A stretch of 64,000 bases of DNA from Scatosoma sp045542595 (GTDB lineage: Bacteria; Bacillota; Clostridia; Christensenellales; Borkfalkiaceae), in contig JAZQLI010000040.1 of assembly GCA_045542595.1 (NCBI GenBank), positions 1 through 64,000 of the forward strand, given 5' to 3'. Both the position numbers and the translations under genes were made by a program. Position 1 is the stretch's first letter. Every line of letters begins with the position of its first letter. Of this stretch, positions 8,476-16,965 are shown one piece after another. Below the pieces are notes generated by a model. That model was not told where the DNA came from. It worked only from the letters and a program-made list of their open reading frames with translations, and searched no databases.

Positions 8476-9031
8476 ATGAAAATCCCTCTGCCGTCAATAT
8501 TTCTTTTAATGCGGTTTTGCCGCGCGCTATTAGGTTATACACCTGCTTTTTCCCGCGCTTGGTTACCTGTGCAATACGCTCGGGCGAAAGCCCGTCGAAA
8601 AAGCGGAGTAACAACACTTCGCGATACTCTTCCTTTAAACGGGATATCGCGGCGTGTACTATTTTTTTACGCCGCGCGTTTTCCGCAAGCGCTTCCGTAT
8701 CCGCACCGCTTAAAAAATACTCTGTTTCCAGCGGTAATGCTTCTATGGAAATTTCCCGTTTGCGCTTGCGCTTTTTCAAGGCGTTTAAGCTTTTATTTCG
8801 CGCAATAGTGTATAAATACGTTTTAAAACTTGCTTCGCCTGTGTCTTTAAAACTACGGCGAAAATAAATTTCTATAAACGTATCTTCTAAAATATCTTCC
8901 GCTAAAAACGCGTCTTTCACGTACCCGTAGATAAACCGTAACAATCCGCGCCGATATAATTCGATAAGCGCTTCCAACGCTTGTTTGTCGCCGTCTAAAA
9001 AGCGCTTATATAGCGTAATGCCGTCTTGCAT
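8462..9031 (-). CDS. ECF-type RNA polymerase sigma factor (sigma-70 family)
   Basis: Alternative sigma factor of 189 residues. Region 2 spans about 10-75 (DALLAED-like AFLAEDILEDTFIEIY, then TYLYTIARNKSLNALKKRKRKRE). Region 4 is near 125-180 (LKEEYREVLLLRFFDGLSPERIAQ followed by a helix-turn-helix). Regions 1 and 3 are missing, as in ECF factors. The gene is first in a two-gene unit with a small membrane protein that could govern its activity. The regulon cannot be deduced; no autoregulatory promoter stood out in the 75 bp above it. Confidence 0.9.
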   Translation of the reverse strand: MQDGITLYKRFLDGDKQALEALIELYRRGLLRFIYGYVKDAFLAEDILEDTFIEIYFRRSFKDTGEASFKTYLYTIARNKSLNALKKRKRKREISIEALPLETEYFLSGADTEALAENARRKKIVHAAISRLKEEYREVLLLRFFDGLSPERIAQVTKRGKKQVYNLIARGKTALKEILTAEGFSYEGL

Positions 9032-9106
9032 TTTTCCTCCCTTTTTTAAGAAAAAGGAATTACAAAACCGCTTTCATACTTTAAACAACTTACTCTCGGT
9101 TTTTAC

Positions 9107-9829
9107 TCACTCCTTTTCCGTTTTTTCGTTTGCGCCGTGGCAATACTCGAAATACCAACAGCGGTAGGGCTTTTCACATTGCTCTCCCACCGCTATGCAG
9201 GGCATAGACGCGTCCTTTTTCTTGAGTTTTCCAAGCGCGAATACGCGCTGATTTGCCGCGCGTTCTACCGTCCGCGCGGCATTGGTAACGTCGACAACGA
9301 TATATTTCTTTCCGTTATATACAATCGTTTCGCCCTGCGGTGTTTCCGCGTCCTGTTCCAGCGGCTTTTCTCCCGATAAAAGGAGATAGCAGGCGGTAAC
9401 TTTGACGCCGCTTTTATTAACGATAAGTTTTTGAAAGCCCAAATCGGTAATAAATTCTTTGCGCACGGTCGGCGCGTTTTTCACTTCGTATAACGCATAA
9501 CCGTTACCGTCCTTTTTTAAAATATCCACGGCGCAATAATTTCCGTACCACGAAAACGCCGCTTCGCAAATAACGGGCGCGCCGCCCATAACCAACTGCT
9601 GCGTGGTTTGTAGCATTTTTGCGTAGTCTAAACGCCCGTCCGCTTTGTGCGAAGTCGTTTCCACGTACGCTCCGAAAATCCCCATCGCTTCGTCCCCGAA
9701 TACGTTTCCTGCGTCCAAGCGAGCCTGCACTTCGGGCGGAATAATTTTCAGCTGCGGCGCGTGTGCGTCCAGCCATAACATTTTTTCGCACTGTAAGCCG
9801 CGCACGAAATCCGTTTTGGATATAGGCAT
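9107..9829 (-). CDS. Cas4-like Fe-S PD-(D/E)XK nuclease domain protein (DUF2779 N-terminal type)
   Basis: The 240 residues begin SKTDFVRGLQCEKMLWL, the start typical of DUF2779/Cas4-like nucleases. They continue with a PD-(D/E)XK core: VICEAAFSW, CAVDILKKDG, then YALYEVKNA as the ExK motif. A Cys14 near the N-terminus and three C-terminal Cys (CEKPYRCWYFEYC) could bind a 4Fe-4S cluster, as in Cas4 and AddB. Most DUF2779 proteins I know of are longer and carry a second C-terminal domain; this one stops after the nuclease fold. No cas genes or CRISPR array are near. Predicted activity is DNA end processing; the pathway is unknown. Confidence 0.7.
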   Translation of the reverse strand: MPISKTDFVRGLQCEKMLWLDAHAPQLKIIPPEVQARLDAGNVFGDEAMGIFGAYVETTSHKADGRLDYAKMLQTTQQLVMGGAPVICEAAFSWYGNYCAVDILKKDGNGYALYEVKNAPTVRKEFITDLGFQKLIVNKSGVKVTACYLLLSGEKPLEQDAETPQGETIVYNGKKYIVVDVTNAARTVERAANQRVFALGKLKKKDASMPCIAVGEQCEKPYRCWYFEYCHGANEKTEKE

Positions 9830-9877
9830 ATTTTTTCTCCTTGACAGTATTTGCGGTTTTTGCCGCCTTCATACGAT

Positions 9878-9901
9878 AAAAACCGCGTTTTCGCGGTTTT
9901 T
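9878..9901 (-). terminator. terminator after engB
   Basis: Arms AAAAACCGCG/CGCGGTTTTT around a TTTT loop lie 5 bp beyond the stop of engB. They end the lon-engB unit before the nuclease gene. Confidence 0.85.
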
Positions 9902-9906
9902 TATCT

Positions 9907-10581
9907 TTATTCTTCTTCGTCGTTTTCTTCTTCGTTGATAGCGGTTGCGTCCGCTTCGGCAAGCAGCGTTTGCGTTTCTAATATCGACGCAATTTTATGG
10001 AGTACGTCTATCTTCCCGTAACCCGTTTCCGCGCTGGTGGCAAGTAAATTGCTCACTCCTAAATACATATCGGCGGCGATTGCGCGAATATGTTCTTTGA
10101 GTTTCATTTTCGAAAGCTTATCCGCTTTCGTCAGCGTTACGGTAAAGGGAATGGTATGATAGTGCAAAAACTGTAACATTTGCATATCGTCTTCGGTGGG
10201 GTCGTGTCTACTATCGGCAAGCATAAACACGTGCGCGATATCTTCCTTGCGTTTGAAAAACGCGTCTAACGTTTTCGCCCACTTTTCCTTTTCGCCCTTG
10301 GATACGCGCGCAAATCCGTAACCGGGTAAATCGGCAAGGATAAACGCTCCGAAATCAAAATAATTCACAAGCCGCGTTCTGCCTGGTTCACTACTCGTTT
10401 TAGCAAGCTTTTTTTGGTTGGCAAGCATATTGATAAACGAGCTTTTTCCCACGTTCGATTTACCGCAAACGGCAATCATAGGCTTATCGGGACGAAGAAA
10501 CTGTTCTTCCCTTGCCGCCGAAGTGATAAATTTTGCCTGCTTTATGATAAGCTTGGGTTTTTCTTGTTTCGTCTCGTACAC
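9907..10581 (-). CDS. engB: ribosome biogenesis GTPase EngB/YsxC
   Basis: Essential GTPase needed for assembly of the large ribosomal subunit. G motifs are in order: G1 GKSNVGKS, G2 region GRTRLVNYF, G3 DLPGYG, G4 TKADK, G5 TSAETGYGK. I chose the GTG at 10581 because AAGGAGG lies 5 nt before it. The frame stays open to 10629 and would overlap lon, but that extension has no ribosome binding site. The protein is then 224 residues, close to the family norm plus an acidic C-terminal tail. It follows lon, the classic lon-ysxC order. Confidence 0.95.
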   Translation of the reverse strand: MYETKQEKPKLIIKQAKFITSAAREEQFLRPDKPMIAVCGKSNVGKSSFINMLANQKKLAKTSSEPGRTRLVNYFDFGAFILADLPGYGFARVSKGEKEKWAKTLDAFFKRKEDIAHVFMLADSRHDPTEDDMQMLQFLHYHTIPFTVTLTKADKLSKMKLKEHIRAIAADMYLGVSNLLATSAETGYGKIDVLHKIASILETQTLLAEADATAINEEENDEEE

Positions 10582-10609
10582 GGTAGCCTCCTTTTGTACA
10601 AATTTTGGG

Positions 10610-13039
10610 TTATTTCTCGCAACGCACACCGTCGGAAGAACGGGGACGTTGCACGATAGGCATAGCCTTTACCGACTGTTTTTTCCGCGGAGTGGAGTCT
10701 TTTTTACTTTGGAAAATCATCACTGCGTCAAACACTTCGGTAACGCTTGCAACGGGCAAAAATTGCACGTCCTTTTTCAATACTTCGGGCAGTTCTTCCA
10801 AGTCCTTTTTATTGCCTAAAGGAATAATGACCGTTTTAATGCCTACACGCCGCGCCGCCAACGCTTTTTCTTTTAAACCGCCGATAGGCAACACCTTGCC
10901 GCGCAAAGTGATTTCACCCGTCATTGCCACGTCGCCGCGCACACTCGCCCCCGTGAGTGCCGATAAAATAGCCGTAGCAATGGTAATGCCTGCACTCGGT
11001 CCGTCTTTAGGCGTTGCGCCTTCGGGCACGTGAATATGCAAATCCTTTTTAGAAAAATCGTCCGCGCATAAACCGTATTCTTGCGCGTGGGAGCGCAAAT
11101 ATCCAAGCGCCGCCTGCGCGCTTTCTTTCATTACGTCGCCCAAATGCCCCGTAAGCTTTACTTCGCCCTTGCCTTCCGCCGTTACCGCTTCCACGGTGAG
11201 TGTCGTTCCGCCGACTGCCGTCCACGCCAAACCGTTCACCGCGCCCACTTGGGGGGAAAGCGCCGCTTCGTCTACGGTAAATTTGGGCGCGCCGAGTAAT
11301 TTTTCCGCTTCCGCCGCCGTTACTTTTACTTTGGCTTTCCGCTTACCGCCTGCAAACGCTACGGCAATTTTTCTACAAACCGTACCCACCGCGCGTTCTA
11401 ACGAGCGCACGCCTGCCTCACGGGTATACCCTTCGGCAATCCGTTTCACGCCGTCTTCGGTGAACTCCGCATTTTTCTCCGTCAAGCCGTTTTCCTTTAA
11501 CTGCTTGGGCGCAAGATAACGCTTGGCAATTTCCGTCTTCTCTTCCAACGTATACCCCGAAAGCTCGATAATTTCCATTCTGTCGCGCAAGGGCGCAGGA
11601 ATGGTCTCTAGCGAGTTTGCGGTGGTGATGAACATAACCTTACTCAAATTATACGGCGTTTCCAAATATCTATCGCGGAAAGTGGAATTTTGCTCAGGGT
11701 CGAGTGCTTCCAACAGTGCCGCCGACGGGTCGCCGTGCATATCCGACGTAATTTTATCAATTTCGTCCAGCAAGAATACGGGATTTATCGAACCCGCGTT
11801 TTTCATTCCGTAAATAATTCTACCCGGCATTGCACCGATATAGGTGCGGCGGTGTCCGCGAATTTCAGCTTCGTCCTTTACGCCGCCAAGGCTCATTCTA
11901 ACAAACTTTCTACCTAAAGCGCGCGCGATAGACTTCGCAATACTCGTTTTGCCAACGCCGGGCGGGCCGACAAAGCACAAAATAGGGGCTTTCATACTGC
12001 CCGTCAGTTTCAATACGGCGAGATATTCTAAAATACGTTCTTTAATTTTTTCCAGCCCGTAATGATCTTCGTCTAACACCTGTTCACAATCTTCTAAAGA
12101 CGCGGTGTCCTGCGTTTCTTCCGTCCAAGGCAGCGAAAGCACTTGGTCTAAATACCCTGTAATGACCGTGTATTCGGGGGAAGAAGACTGCATTTTTTGC
12201 ATACGGTCCACTTCCTTTAAGCACTTTTCTTCTAACGCTTCGGGCAGGCATTTTGCCTTGATTTTTTCACGGTATTCGTCTTCTTCCTTGCCGTCGTCGC
12301 CAAGCTCGGTATGAATGGCTTTTAACTGTTCGCGCAGGAAATATTCCTTTTGATTTTTATCAATGCTTTGCCGCACCGACGCCGCAATTTTTTTCTCGAT
12401 TTTGGAAATTTCCAACTCGTCGTTTAAGCAGCGTTCAAAAAGCCGTAACCGTTGAATAACGTCCGCTTCTTCCAAACTCTTTTGCTTGATTTCCAACTTA
12501 ACGCGCATAGCGGAAAGAGCCACGTCGATATATTCGTCCGCGTCTTGGATAATTTCTAATTTCGACACCGTTTCTTTCGCGATTTTGCCGTCGCTTGCCA
12601 AAACGTCTTTCACGAGCGCTTTCGCCGTACGGAAATACGCTTCTTGTAAAACGTCTTCGCCGTAGCGCGGCGTAATTTCGTCGCAAACGGCGGTAAAATG
12701 ACCGCCTGCCACCTTAATCTCTCTCGCCTTTGCGCGGTATAAACCTTCGCACGCCACACGCAAAACACCGCCGGGCAAACGCACGGCTTGTTTAATTTGC
12801 GCCACGCAGCCCACTTCATATAAATCGGGCGCGTCGATTTCGTCCTTTTCCGTTACCCGTTGCGTACAGATAAGCACTAGCTTGTCCGCCTGTTCGTTTG
12901 CGCGCTGCACGGCGGTAAGAGTCATTTCTCTACCCACTTCAAACGTTATCGTAGTATGGGGAAACGCCACCTTGCCGCGCAAGGGGATTACGGGGAGTAT
13001 ATTTGTTCTTTGCATTGTTTTAACAGTATAATTTTCCAT
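10610..13039 (-). CDS. lon: ATP-dependent protease La (Lon)
   Basis: Cytoplasmic AAA+ serine protease that removes misfolded and regulatory proteins. An N-terminal substrate domain begins ILPVIPLRGKVAFPH. A coiled helical region is followed by Walker A GPPGVGKTS and Walker B FLLDEIDKI. The C-terminal protease domain has catalytic Ser (about 682) in PKDGPSAG and Lys (about 725) in GGLKEKALAA. Three starts are possible: TTG 13057, ATG 13039, ATG 13015. None has a strong ribosome binding site; 13039 was taken because homologues have around ten residues before the PLRG motif. It probably shares a transcript with engB. Confidence 0.96.
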   Translation of the reverse strand: MENYTVKTMQRTNILPVIPLRGKVAFPHTTITFEVGREMTLTAVQRANEQADKLVLICTQRVTEKDEIDAPDLYEVGCVAQIKQAVRLPGGVLRVACEGLYRAKAREIKVAGGHFTAVCDEITPRYGEDVLQEAYFRTAKALVKDVLASDGKIAKETVSKLEIIQDADEYIDVALSAMRVKLEIKQKSLEEADVIQRLRLFERCLNDELEISKIEKKIAASVRQSIDKNQKEYFLREQLKAIHTELGDDGKEEDEYREKIKAKCLPEALEEKCLKEVDRMQKMQSSSPEYTVITGYLDQVLSLPWTEETQDTASLEDCEQVLDEDHYGLEKIKERILEYLAVLKLTGSMKAPILCFVGPPGVGKTSIAKSIARALGRKFVRMSLGGVKDEAEIRGHRRTYIGAMPGRIIYGMKNAGSINPVFLLDEIDKITSDMHGDPSAALLEALDPEQNSTFRDRYLETPYNLSKVMFITTANSLETIPAPLRDRMEIIELSGYTLEEKTEIAKRYLAPKQLKENGLTEKNAEFTEDGVKRIAEGYTREAGVRSLERAVGTVCRKIAVAFAGGKRKAKVKVTAAEAEKLLGAPKFTVDEAALSPQVGAVNGLAWTAVGGTTLTVEAVTAEGKGEVKLTGHLGDVMKESAQAALGYLRSHAQEYGLCADDFSKKDLHIHVPEGATPKDGPSAGITIATAILSALTGASVRGDVAMTGEITLRGKVLPIGGLKEKALAARRVGIKTVIIPLGNKKDLEELPEVLKKDVQFLPVASVTEVFDAVMIFQSKKDSTPRKKQSVKAMPIVQRPRSSDGVRCEK

Positions 13040-13171
13040 ATATTTATTTTTACCCAAAAAGGAATGCTTTTAAACAATATATAATAAAATGAAAAACGGT
13101 GCTTTGCGTTTGTTAAATGTGTAAAATATGTGAACGTTTGTTAAATGTTTGCATTTTGGCGGCGGAAACGC

Positions 13172-13200
13172 TTGAAAAAGGAAAAATTATATGGTAAAAT
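13172..13200 (+). promoter_or_regulatory. promoter for ftsH
   Basis: TTGAAA and TAAAAT are separated by 17 bp, ending 132 bp before the ftsH start. The 13040-13332 gap also holds repeated TTGTTAAATGT blocks (around 13109 and 13138) whose role is unknown. Confidence 0.7.
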
Positions 13201-13332
13201 AAGGATACTCGCTTTCTATTTTGTTTATTCTTTTAAAAAGCAGGGTATAAATAGGTATCGTTACGGCGATTTTTCGCCAAACTGATAAAAGACTGACAAT
13301 AAACTGTAGCAATTAAATAAGGAGCAATCACT

Positions 13333-15360
13333 TTGAATAAGAAAACAAAAACTATTTTTTGGATAGTATTCGCCGTGTTGGCGGTTGCGCTTATCGGCTT
13401 TCTCATCTCCGATTTTATCAATCAAGGGAAAGAGTTATCCATCAACGCTTTCGTGGAAAAATTACGCACGGGCGAAATCAATAAGCTGTACGTAGACGCG
13501 TACTCTTGGACGGGTTACGTTTCGTCCAACGGTAAAATCACCGCAGAATACACCACCGTCGCGCCCAGCATTTACGATTTTTCTAGCTATTCCGTTTTAT
13601 ACGATTTCCTTGCTAAAAACGGCGTGAATATCAGCTCGATTGATATTTATATGACCGACCCTAACGCAGGCAGCATTTGGTCGAGTATATTTCCGCTTTT
13701 GAGTATCGTACTTGTAGCGTTAATGTTCTTCTTCTTAATGCGTAGCGCTTCGGGCGCAGGCAACGCGTCTATGAATATCGGCAAAAACAAAGCGCACGTG
13801 CAAAATAATTTGAAAGTACGCTTTGCCGACGTAGCAGGCGCGGAAGAAGAAAAAGAAGAATTACAAGAAGTGGTAGAATTTTTAAAATCCCCCCGTAAGT
13901 TCTCCGCGCTGGGTGCAAGAATCCCTTCGGGCGTGCTTTTGGTAGGCCCTCCGGGTACGGGTAAAACGCTGTTCGCCAAAGCGGTTGCAGGGGAAGCAGG
14001 CGTGCCTTTCTTCTCCGTTTCGGGTTCAGACTTCGTGGAAATGTACGTCGGCGTCGGCGCAAAACGAGTACGCGATTTGTTCGATATGGCGAAGAAAAAT
14101 CAACCCTGCATCATCTTTATCGACGAAATTGACGCGGTAGGCCGTAGACGTGGCGCTGGTCTTGGCGGCGGCCACGACGAAAGAGAACAAACGCTTAACC
14201 AAATTCTCGTACAAATGGACGGCTTTGAAAGCAACGACGGCATTATCGTTATCGCGGCAACCAACCGTGCGGACATTCTCGACCCTGCATTGCTCCGTCC
14301 TGGTAGATTCGATAGACAAATCAACGTCAATTTACCCGACGTAAAAGGCCGTGAACAAATATTGAAAGTACACGCAAGAAACAAACCTATGTCCCCCGAC
14401 GTCAACTTCAAAACGGTGGCGCGTATCACGGCAGGATTTTCGGGTGCGGAACTTGCCAACCTGTTGAACGAAGCGGCTATCTTGGCGGCGCGCGCAGGCA
14501 AAAAGACAATCGGCAATCTCGAATTGTACGACGGCATCAATAAAGTGTTGATGGGCCCCCAAAAGAAGAGCCGTGTCGTAACCGAATCGGATAAACGTTG
14601 TACGGCATATCACGAATCGGGGCACGCCGTACTCGCTTGTCTTTGCAAGCATTGCGACCCCGTTCACGAAGTATCCATTATTCCGCGCGGCAGAGCGGCA
14701 GGGTACACAATGACTCGTCCCGAAACGGACGACAACGACGTATCGTATAATAAACTGATTGACAATATTTGTATGTCGCTCGGCGGAAGAGTAGCTGAAG
14801 AGTTGGTTATTCAAGACGTTACCACGGGCGCAAGTGCCGATTTGCAGCACGTTTCCGACCTTGCTCGCCGTATGGTAACGCAATGGGGTATGAGTGATAA
14901 ATTAGGGCTTGTCGCGTACGATTCGGACCAACCTGTGTTTATGGGTATGGAATACGGCAATCAAAGCCGCGGTGGGTATTCGCAAGAAACGGCGGCAACT
15001 ATCGACGCGGAAATCCGTAGACTGATTACCGAAGCGCATACGCGCGCTACGAAACTGCTCAAGGAAAACCGCGCTATTATGGATAATATGTCGCGCGTGT
15101 TGGTGGAAAAGGAAACCATTTACACCGAAGAAGTGCAAATGCTTATGAAAGGCGCAAGCTATAAAGAAGTAATTGCGTATATGGACGAAAAGGAAGGCGC
15201 GCACCGTGATAATCCGTTTGCATTTGCCACTACGCCGTCGAAAGAACACGTTGTCGATACGGAAAACGTGCCTGCCGCACCCGTAGAAGAAACGCCCGTT
15301 ACGGACGAAAATACCGTAACCCCTAACGACGAACCGAGCGATAAAAAAGACGAAGAATAA
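13333..15360 (+). CDS. ftsH: ATP-dependent zinc metalloprotease FtsH
   Basis: Membrane-anchored AAA+ metalloprotease for quality control of membrane and short-lived proteins. The first membrane helix is at about 8-28, then an extracytoplasmic domain, and a second helix at 115-136. Walker A GPPGTGKT is at 205-212, Walker B FIDEID near 262, and the second region of homology contains NRADILDPALLRPGRFD. The zinc motif HESGH is at 427-431. The C-terminus is a disordered acidic tail. It starts with TTG, supported by AAGGAG 8 nt upstream. It is transcribed alone and followed by a terminator. Confidence 0.98.
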   Translation: MNKKTKTIFWIVFAVLAVALIGFLISDFINQGKELSINAFVEKLRTGEINKLYVDAYSWTGYVSSNGKITAEYTTVAPSIYDFSSYSVLYDFLAKNGVNISSIDIYMTDPNAGSIWSSIFPLLSIVLVALMFFFLMRSASGAGNASMNIGKNKAHVQNNLKVRFADVAGAEEEKEELQEVVEFLKSPRKFSALGARIPSGVLLVGPPGTGKTLFAKAVAGEAGVPFFSVSGSDFVEMYVGVGAKRVRDLFDMAKKNQPCIIFIDEIDAVGRRRGAGLGGGHDEREQTLNQILVQMDGFESNDGIIVIAATNRADILDPALLRPGRFDRQINVNLPDVKGREQILKVHARNKPMSPDVNFKTVARITAGFSGAELANLLNEAAILAARAGKKTIGNLELYDGINKVLMGPQKKSRVVTESDKRCTAYHESGHAVLACLCKHCDPVHEVSIIPRGRAAGYTMTRPETDDNDVSYNKLIDNICMSLGGRVAEELVIQDVTTGASADLQHVSDLARRMVTQWGMSDKLGLVAYDSDQPVFMGMEYGNQSRGGYSQETAATIDAEIRRLITEAHTRATKLLKENRAIMDNMSRVLVEKETIYTEEVQMLMKGASYKEVIAYMDEKEGAHRDNPFAFATTPSKEHVVDTENVPAAPVEETPVTDENTVTPNDEPSDKKDEE

Positions 15361-15384
15361 TATTGGTAAAAGGAAAGTATTTGC

Positions 15385-15415
15385 AAAACTCGACTTGTAA
15401 AAAGTCGAGTTTTCT
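15385..15415 (+). terminator. terminator after ftsH
   Basis: Stem AACTCGACTT/AAGTCGAGTT around GTAAA, followed by TTCTTTT. Confidence 0.85.
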
Positions 15416-15434
15416 TTTATTTGCGTAAAATTAG

Positions 15435-15463
15435 TTGATAATTTTTATAAAAGGTGGTATACT
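15435..15463 (+). promoter_or_regulatory. promoter for the 15.47 kb leader RNA
   Basis: TTGATA and TATACT are 17 bp apart. The predicted start at about 15469-15470 coincides with the first base of a long-range inverted repeat, so the transcript should begin directly with the closing stem of the structure below. Confidence 0.75.
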
Positions 15464-15469
15464 AAGTAT

Positions 15470-15676
15470 GCCAAACTAACTAAATAAACGCAATCCACGG
15501 TGCAATTTTCTTTTTTGGGATAATTCTATCTATTTTTTTCCAAAATAGTAATATTGAATTTGATAAAATGCAGATTCTACTTTTGCTATTTTGGGAATAC
15601 CATTTTGCGTAAAGTTAGTTTGGCGACTATCGGAGTCTGTGTTTTTGTGCGTTGACTTCGGTTGGCGCACTTTTTT
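15470..15676 (+). ncRNA. candidate structured leader RNA or small RNA
   Basis: A roughly 205 nt transcript is implied by the promoter at 15435-15463 and the terminator at 15647-15676. Its 5' end GCCAAACTAAC (15470-15480) pairs perfectly with 15614-15624. Further nested pairings are ACGCAA (15488-15493) with 15605-15610, CCAAAATAG (15540-15548) with 15586-15594, and GAATTTG (15556-15562) with 15571-15577. A large asymmetric internal loop lies between. The extended-hairpin shape recalls 6S RNA, or a riboswitch with attenuator. No known family motif was recognised. The terminator lies only 19 bp before the next ATG. Confidence 0.5.
15647..15676 (+). terminator. UUCG-tetraloop terminator/attenuator before the Rho-N-like gene
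   Basis: A 10 bp stem (three wobble pairs) is closed by a C(UUCG)G tetraloop at 15657-15660, followed by six T. Because it sits between a promoter and a ribosome binding site (GGGGAT at 15685-15690), it should act as an attenuator unless the RNA upstream is an independent small RNA. Confidence 0.8.
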
Positions 15677-15694
15677 ATTTTACAGGGGATAAAT

Positions 15695-16017
15695 ATGCAA
15701 TACAATATAAATCAATTATACGAATTAAACATTCATAGCCTGCGCAATATTGCACGAAAAGTGGGCGTAAAACACCAACCACTTTAAAGAAAAAAGCGTT
15801 GATAAATGAAATTTTACAAATTGACAGCGGCAAAAAACGACCTTGTATGCCAAATAAAAAAGGTCGTCCGCTGAAAAACAACGTTGAAGACAGTACTATT
15901 GAAATAGAAAAAACGTCTATATACGTAAACTCTATTAGCTTAGAAGAAAATATAAAAAAGGATTTTATTGCTACTATCTTAAAGGAAATAGAAAAGAAGT
16001 TGACCAAACTTTTATAA
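15695..16017 (+). pseudogene. Rho-N-domain-like small protein gene with -1 frameshift
   Basis: An ATG with GGGGAT upstream opens a frame reading LYELNIHSLRNIARKVGVK, which stops at 15785-15787. If one A is added to the A4 run at 15769-15772, the frame continues as TPTTLKKKALINEILQ and then a basic KKRPCMPNKKGRPLKNN segment and a helical tail to 16015-16017. The joined product (about 107 aa) resembles a Rho N-terminal-type helical domain, (L..IARKLGVK..T.KKKAELI.EIL). The sequence cannot distinguish an inactivating deletion, a base-calling error in the A-run, or programmed frameshifting. The leader RNA and attenuator sit directly upstream. Confidence 0.6.
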
Positions 16018-16056
16018 GGAGTTTTAACGCCATACAAGCGGATATTTTTCCAAGCA

Positions 16057-16090
16057 AAAAGACTAACGAAAAAAAATTCGTTAGTCTTTT
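16057..16090. terminator. terminator between convergent Rho-N-like and XRE genes
   Basis: Arms of 14 bp (AAAAGACTAACGAA and complement) around a 6 nt A loop, with T runs in both reading directions. Confidence 0.85.
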
Positions 16091-16138
16091 ACGTTATCTA
16101 AAAAATTTTAAGGGCGCGCCCTTTTACTTACTCGTTTT

Positions 16139-16804
16139 TTATTTTCTATCAATCGCTTCCGCGATGGCGTAATATACGGGAATGGTGATAAACAGTATCC
16201 ACCAAGGATGCCACAAGTCCCATTGCATACCGATAAAAAGATACACGGCGGCAACAAGTACGGGATAGGCAAAGGGGGCAAATTTTTTCAAGCGAATACA
16301 ATTTAGTATGCTATAATATACGGGAATGGTAACAAACAGCGTCCACGCAACCGCCCAGCCTTCCCATACAAATCCCCAAACCAAAAACGCTATGGTGGTT
16401 AGGATAGGATAAGGGAGCGCGTGTAATACACGCAATATTTTGCGTTTTGTGTCGGCAGGCGTGCCGTCGTAGCTAAAGTATGCTGCTTCTTGCTCGTCTT
16501 CTTTTTCTTCGTCGTCTATCTCTTCTTTCGTTTTATATTGGGGCGGCGTTTCCACAGCCAACGCTTCCGTTTTGGGCTCGTCTACCGTTACCGTGGGAGA
16601 ATTATCCACTAACTCGTCCAAAGAAACGCCGTATACCTTGGCTATCGTTATTAAATTATCCACGTCGGGTAAGGATTCGCCACATTCCCATTTGGAAATA
16701 GCCTGCCGCGAAACACCCAGCTTTTCCGCTAATTCTTCCTGCGACAGTCCTGCCTTTTTTCGAAAAGTATACAGCTTATTGCCTACAGTTTCACCGTTTT
16801 TCAT
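16139..16804 (-). CDS. XRE-family regulator fused to a membrane domain
   Basis: The N-terminal 65 residues form a Cro/C1-type helix-turn-helix (FRKKAGLSQEELAEKLGVSR, then QAISKWECGESLPDVDNL). A charged acidic linker (about 70-115) follows. The last 100 residues carry three or four hydrophobic helices (LPYPILTTIAFLVWGFVW, VAWTLFVTIPVYYSI, WILFITIPVYYAI). The design is a membrane-tethered DNA-binding protein, common in Clostridia, probably sensing an envelope signal. The two copies of TLFVTIPVYY/ILFITIPVYY point to an internal duplication. No target operon is adjacent. Confidence 0.8.
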   Translation of the reverse strand: MKNGETVGNKLYTFRKKAGLSQEELAEKLGVSRQAISKWECGESLPDVDNLITIAKVYGVSLDELVDNSPTVTVDEPKTEALAVETPPQYKTKEEIDDEEKEDEQEAAYFSYDGTPADTKRKILRVLHALPYPILTTIAFLVWGFVWEGWAVAWTLFVTIPVYYSILNCIRLKKFAPFAYPVLVAAVYLFIGMQWDLWHPWWILFITIPVYYAIAEAIDRK

Positions 16805-16930
16805 AATTCTACTCCTTATTTTTGCGAACTATTTATACATTTATTTTATAATAAGTGCGCCTTTTTTTCAACCGCTTTTACTTTGCAGTTTCGCAACTAT
16901 CGGTTGCATTACGCAAAAATGTGCAAAAAA

Positions 16931-16950
16931 CGCCCGACGTCCGTCGGGCG
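16931..16950 (-). terminator. terminator after the BY-kinase gene
   Basis: Arms CGCCCGAC/GTCGGGCG with a GTCC loop; on the minus strand the stem is followed by a run of six T. It lies 15 bp beyond the stop. Confidence 0.85.
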
Positions 16951-16965
16951 TTTGCTTTTTCACGC

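Noticed and set aside
15470..15624. The inverted-repeat segment as a MITE
   Set aside because: The repeat begins exactly at a predicted transcript start and is followed by a terminator, which fits an RNA structure better than an inserted element; not fully excluded.
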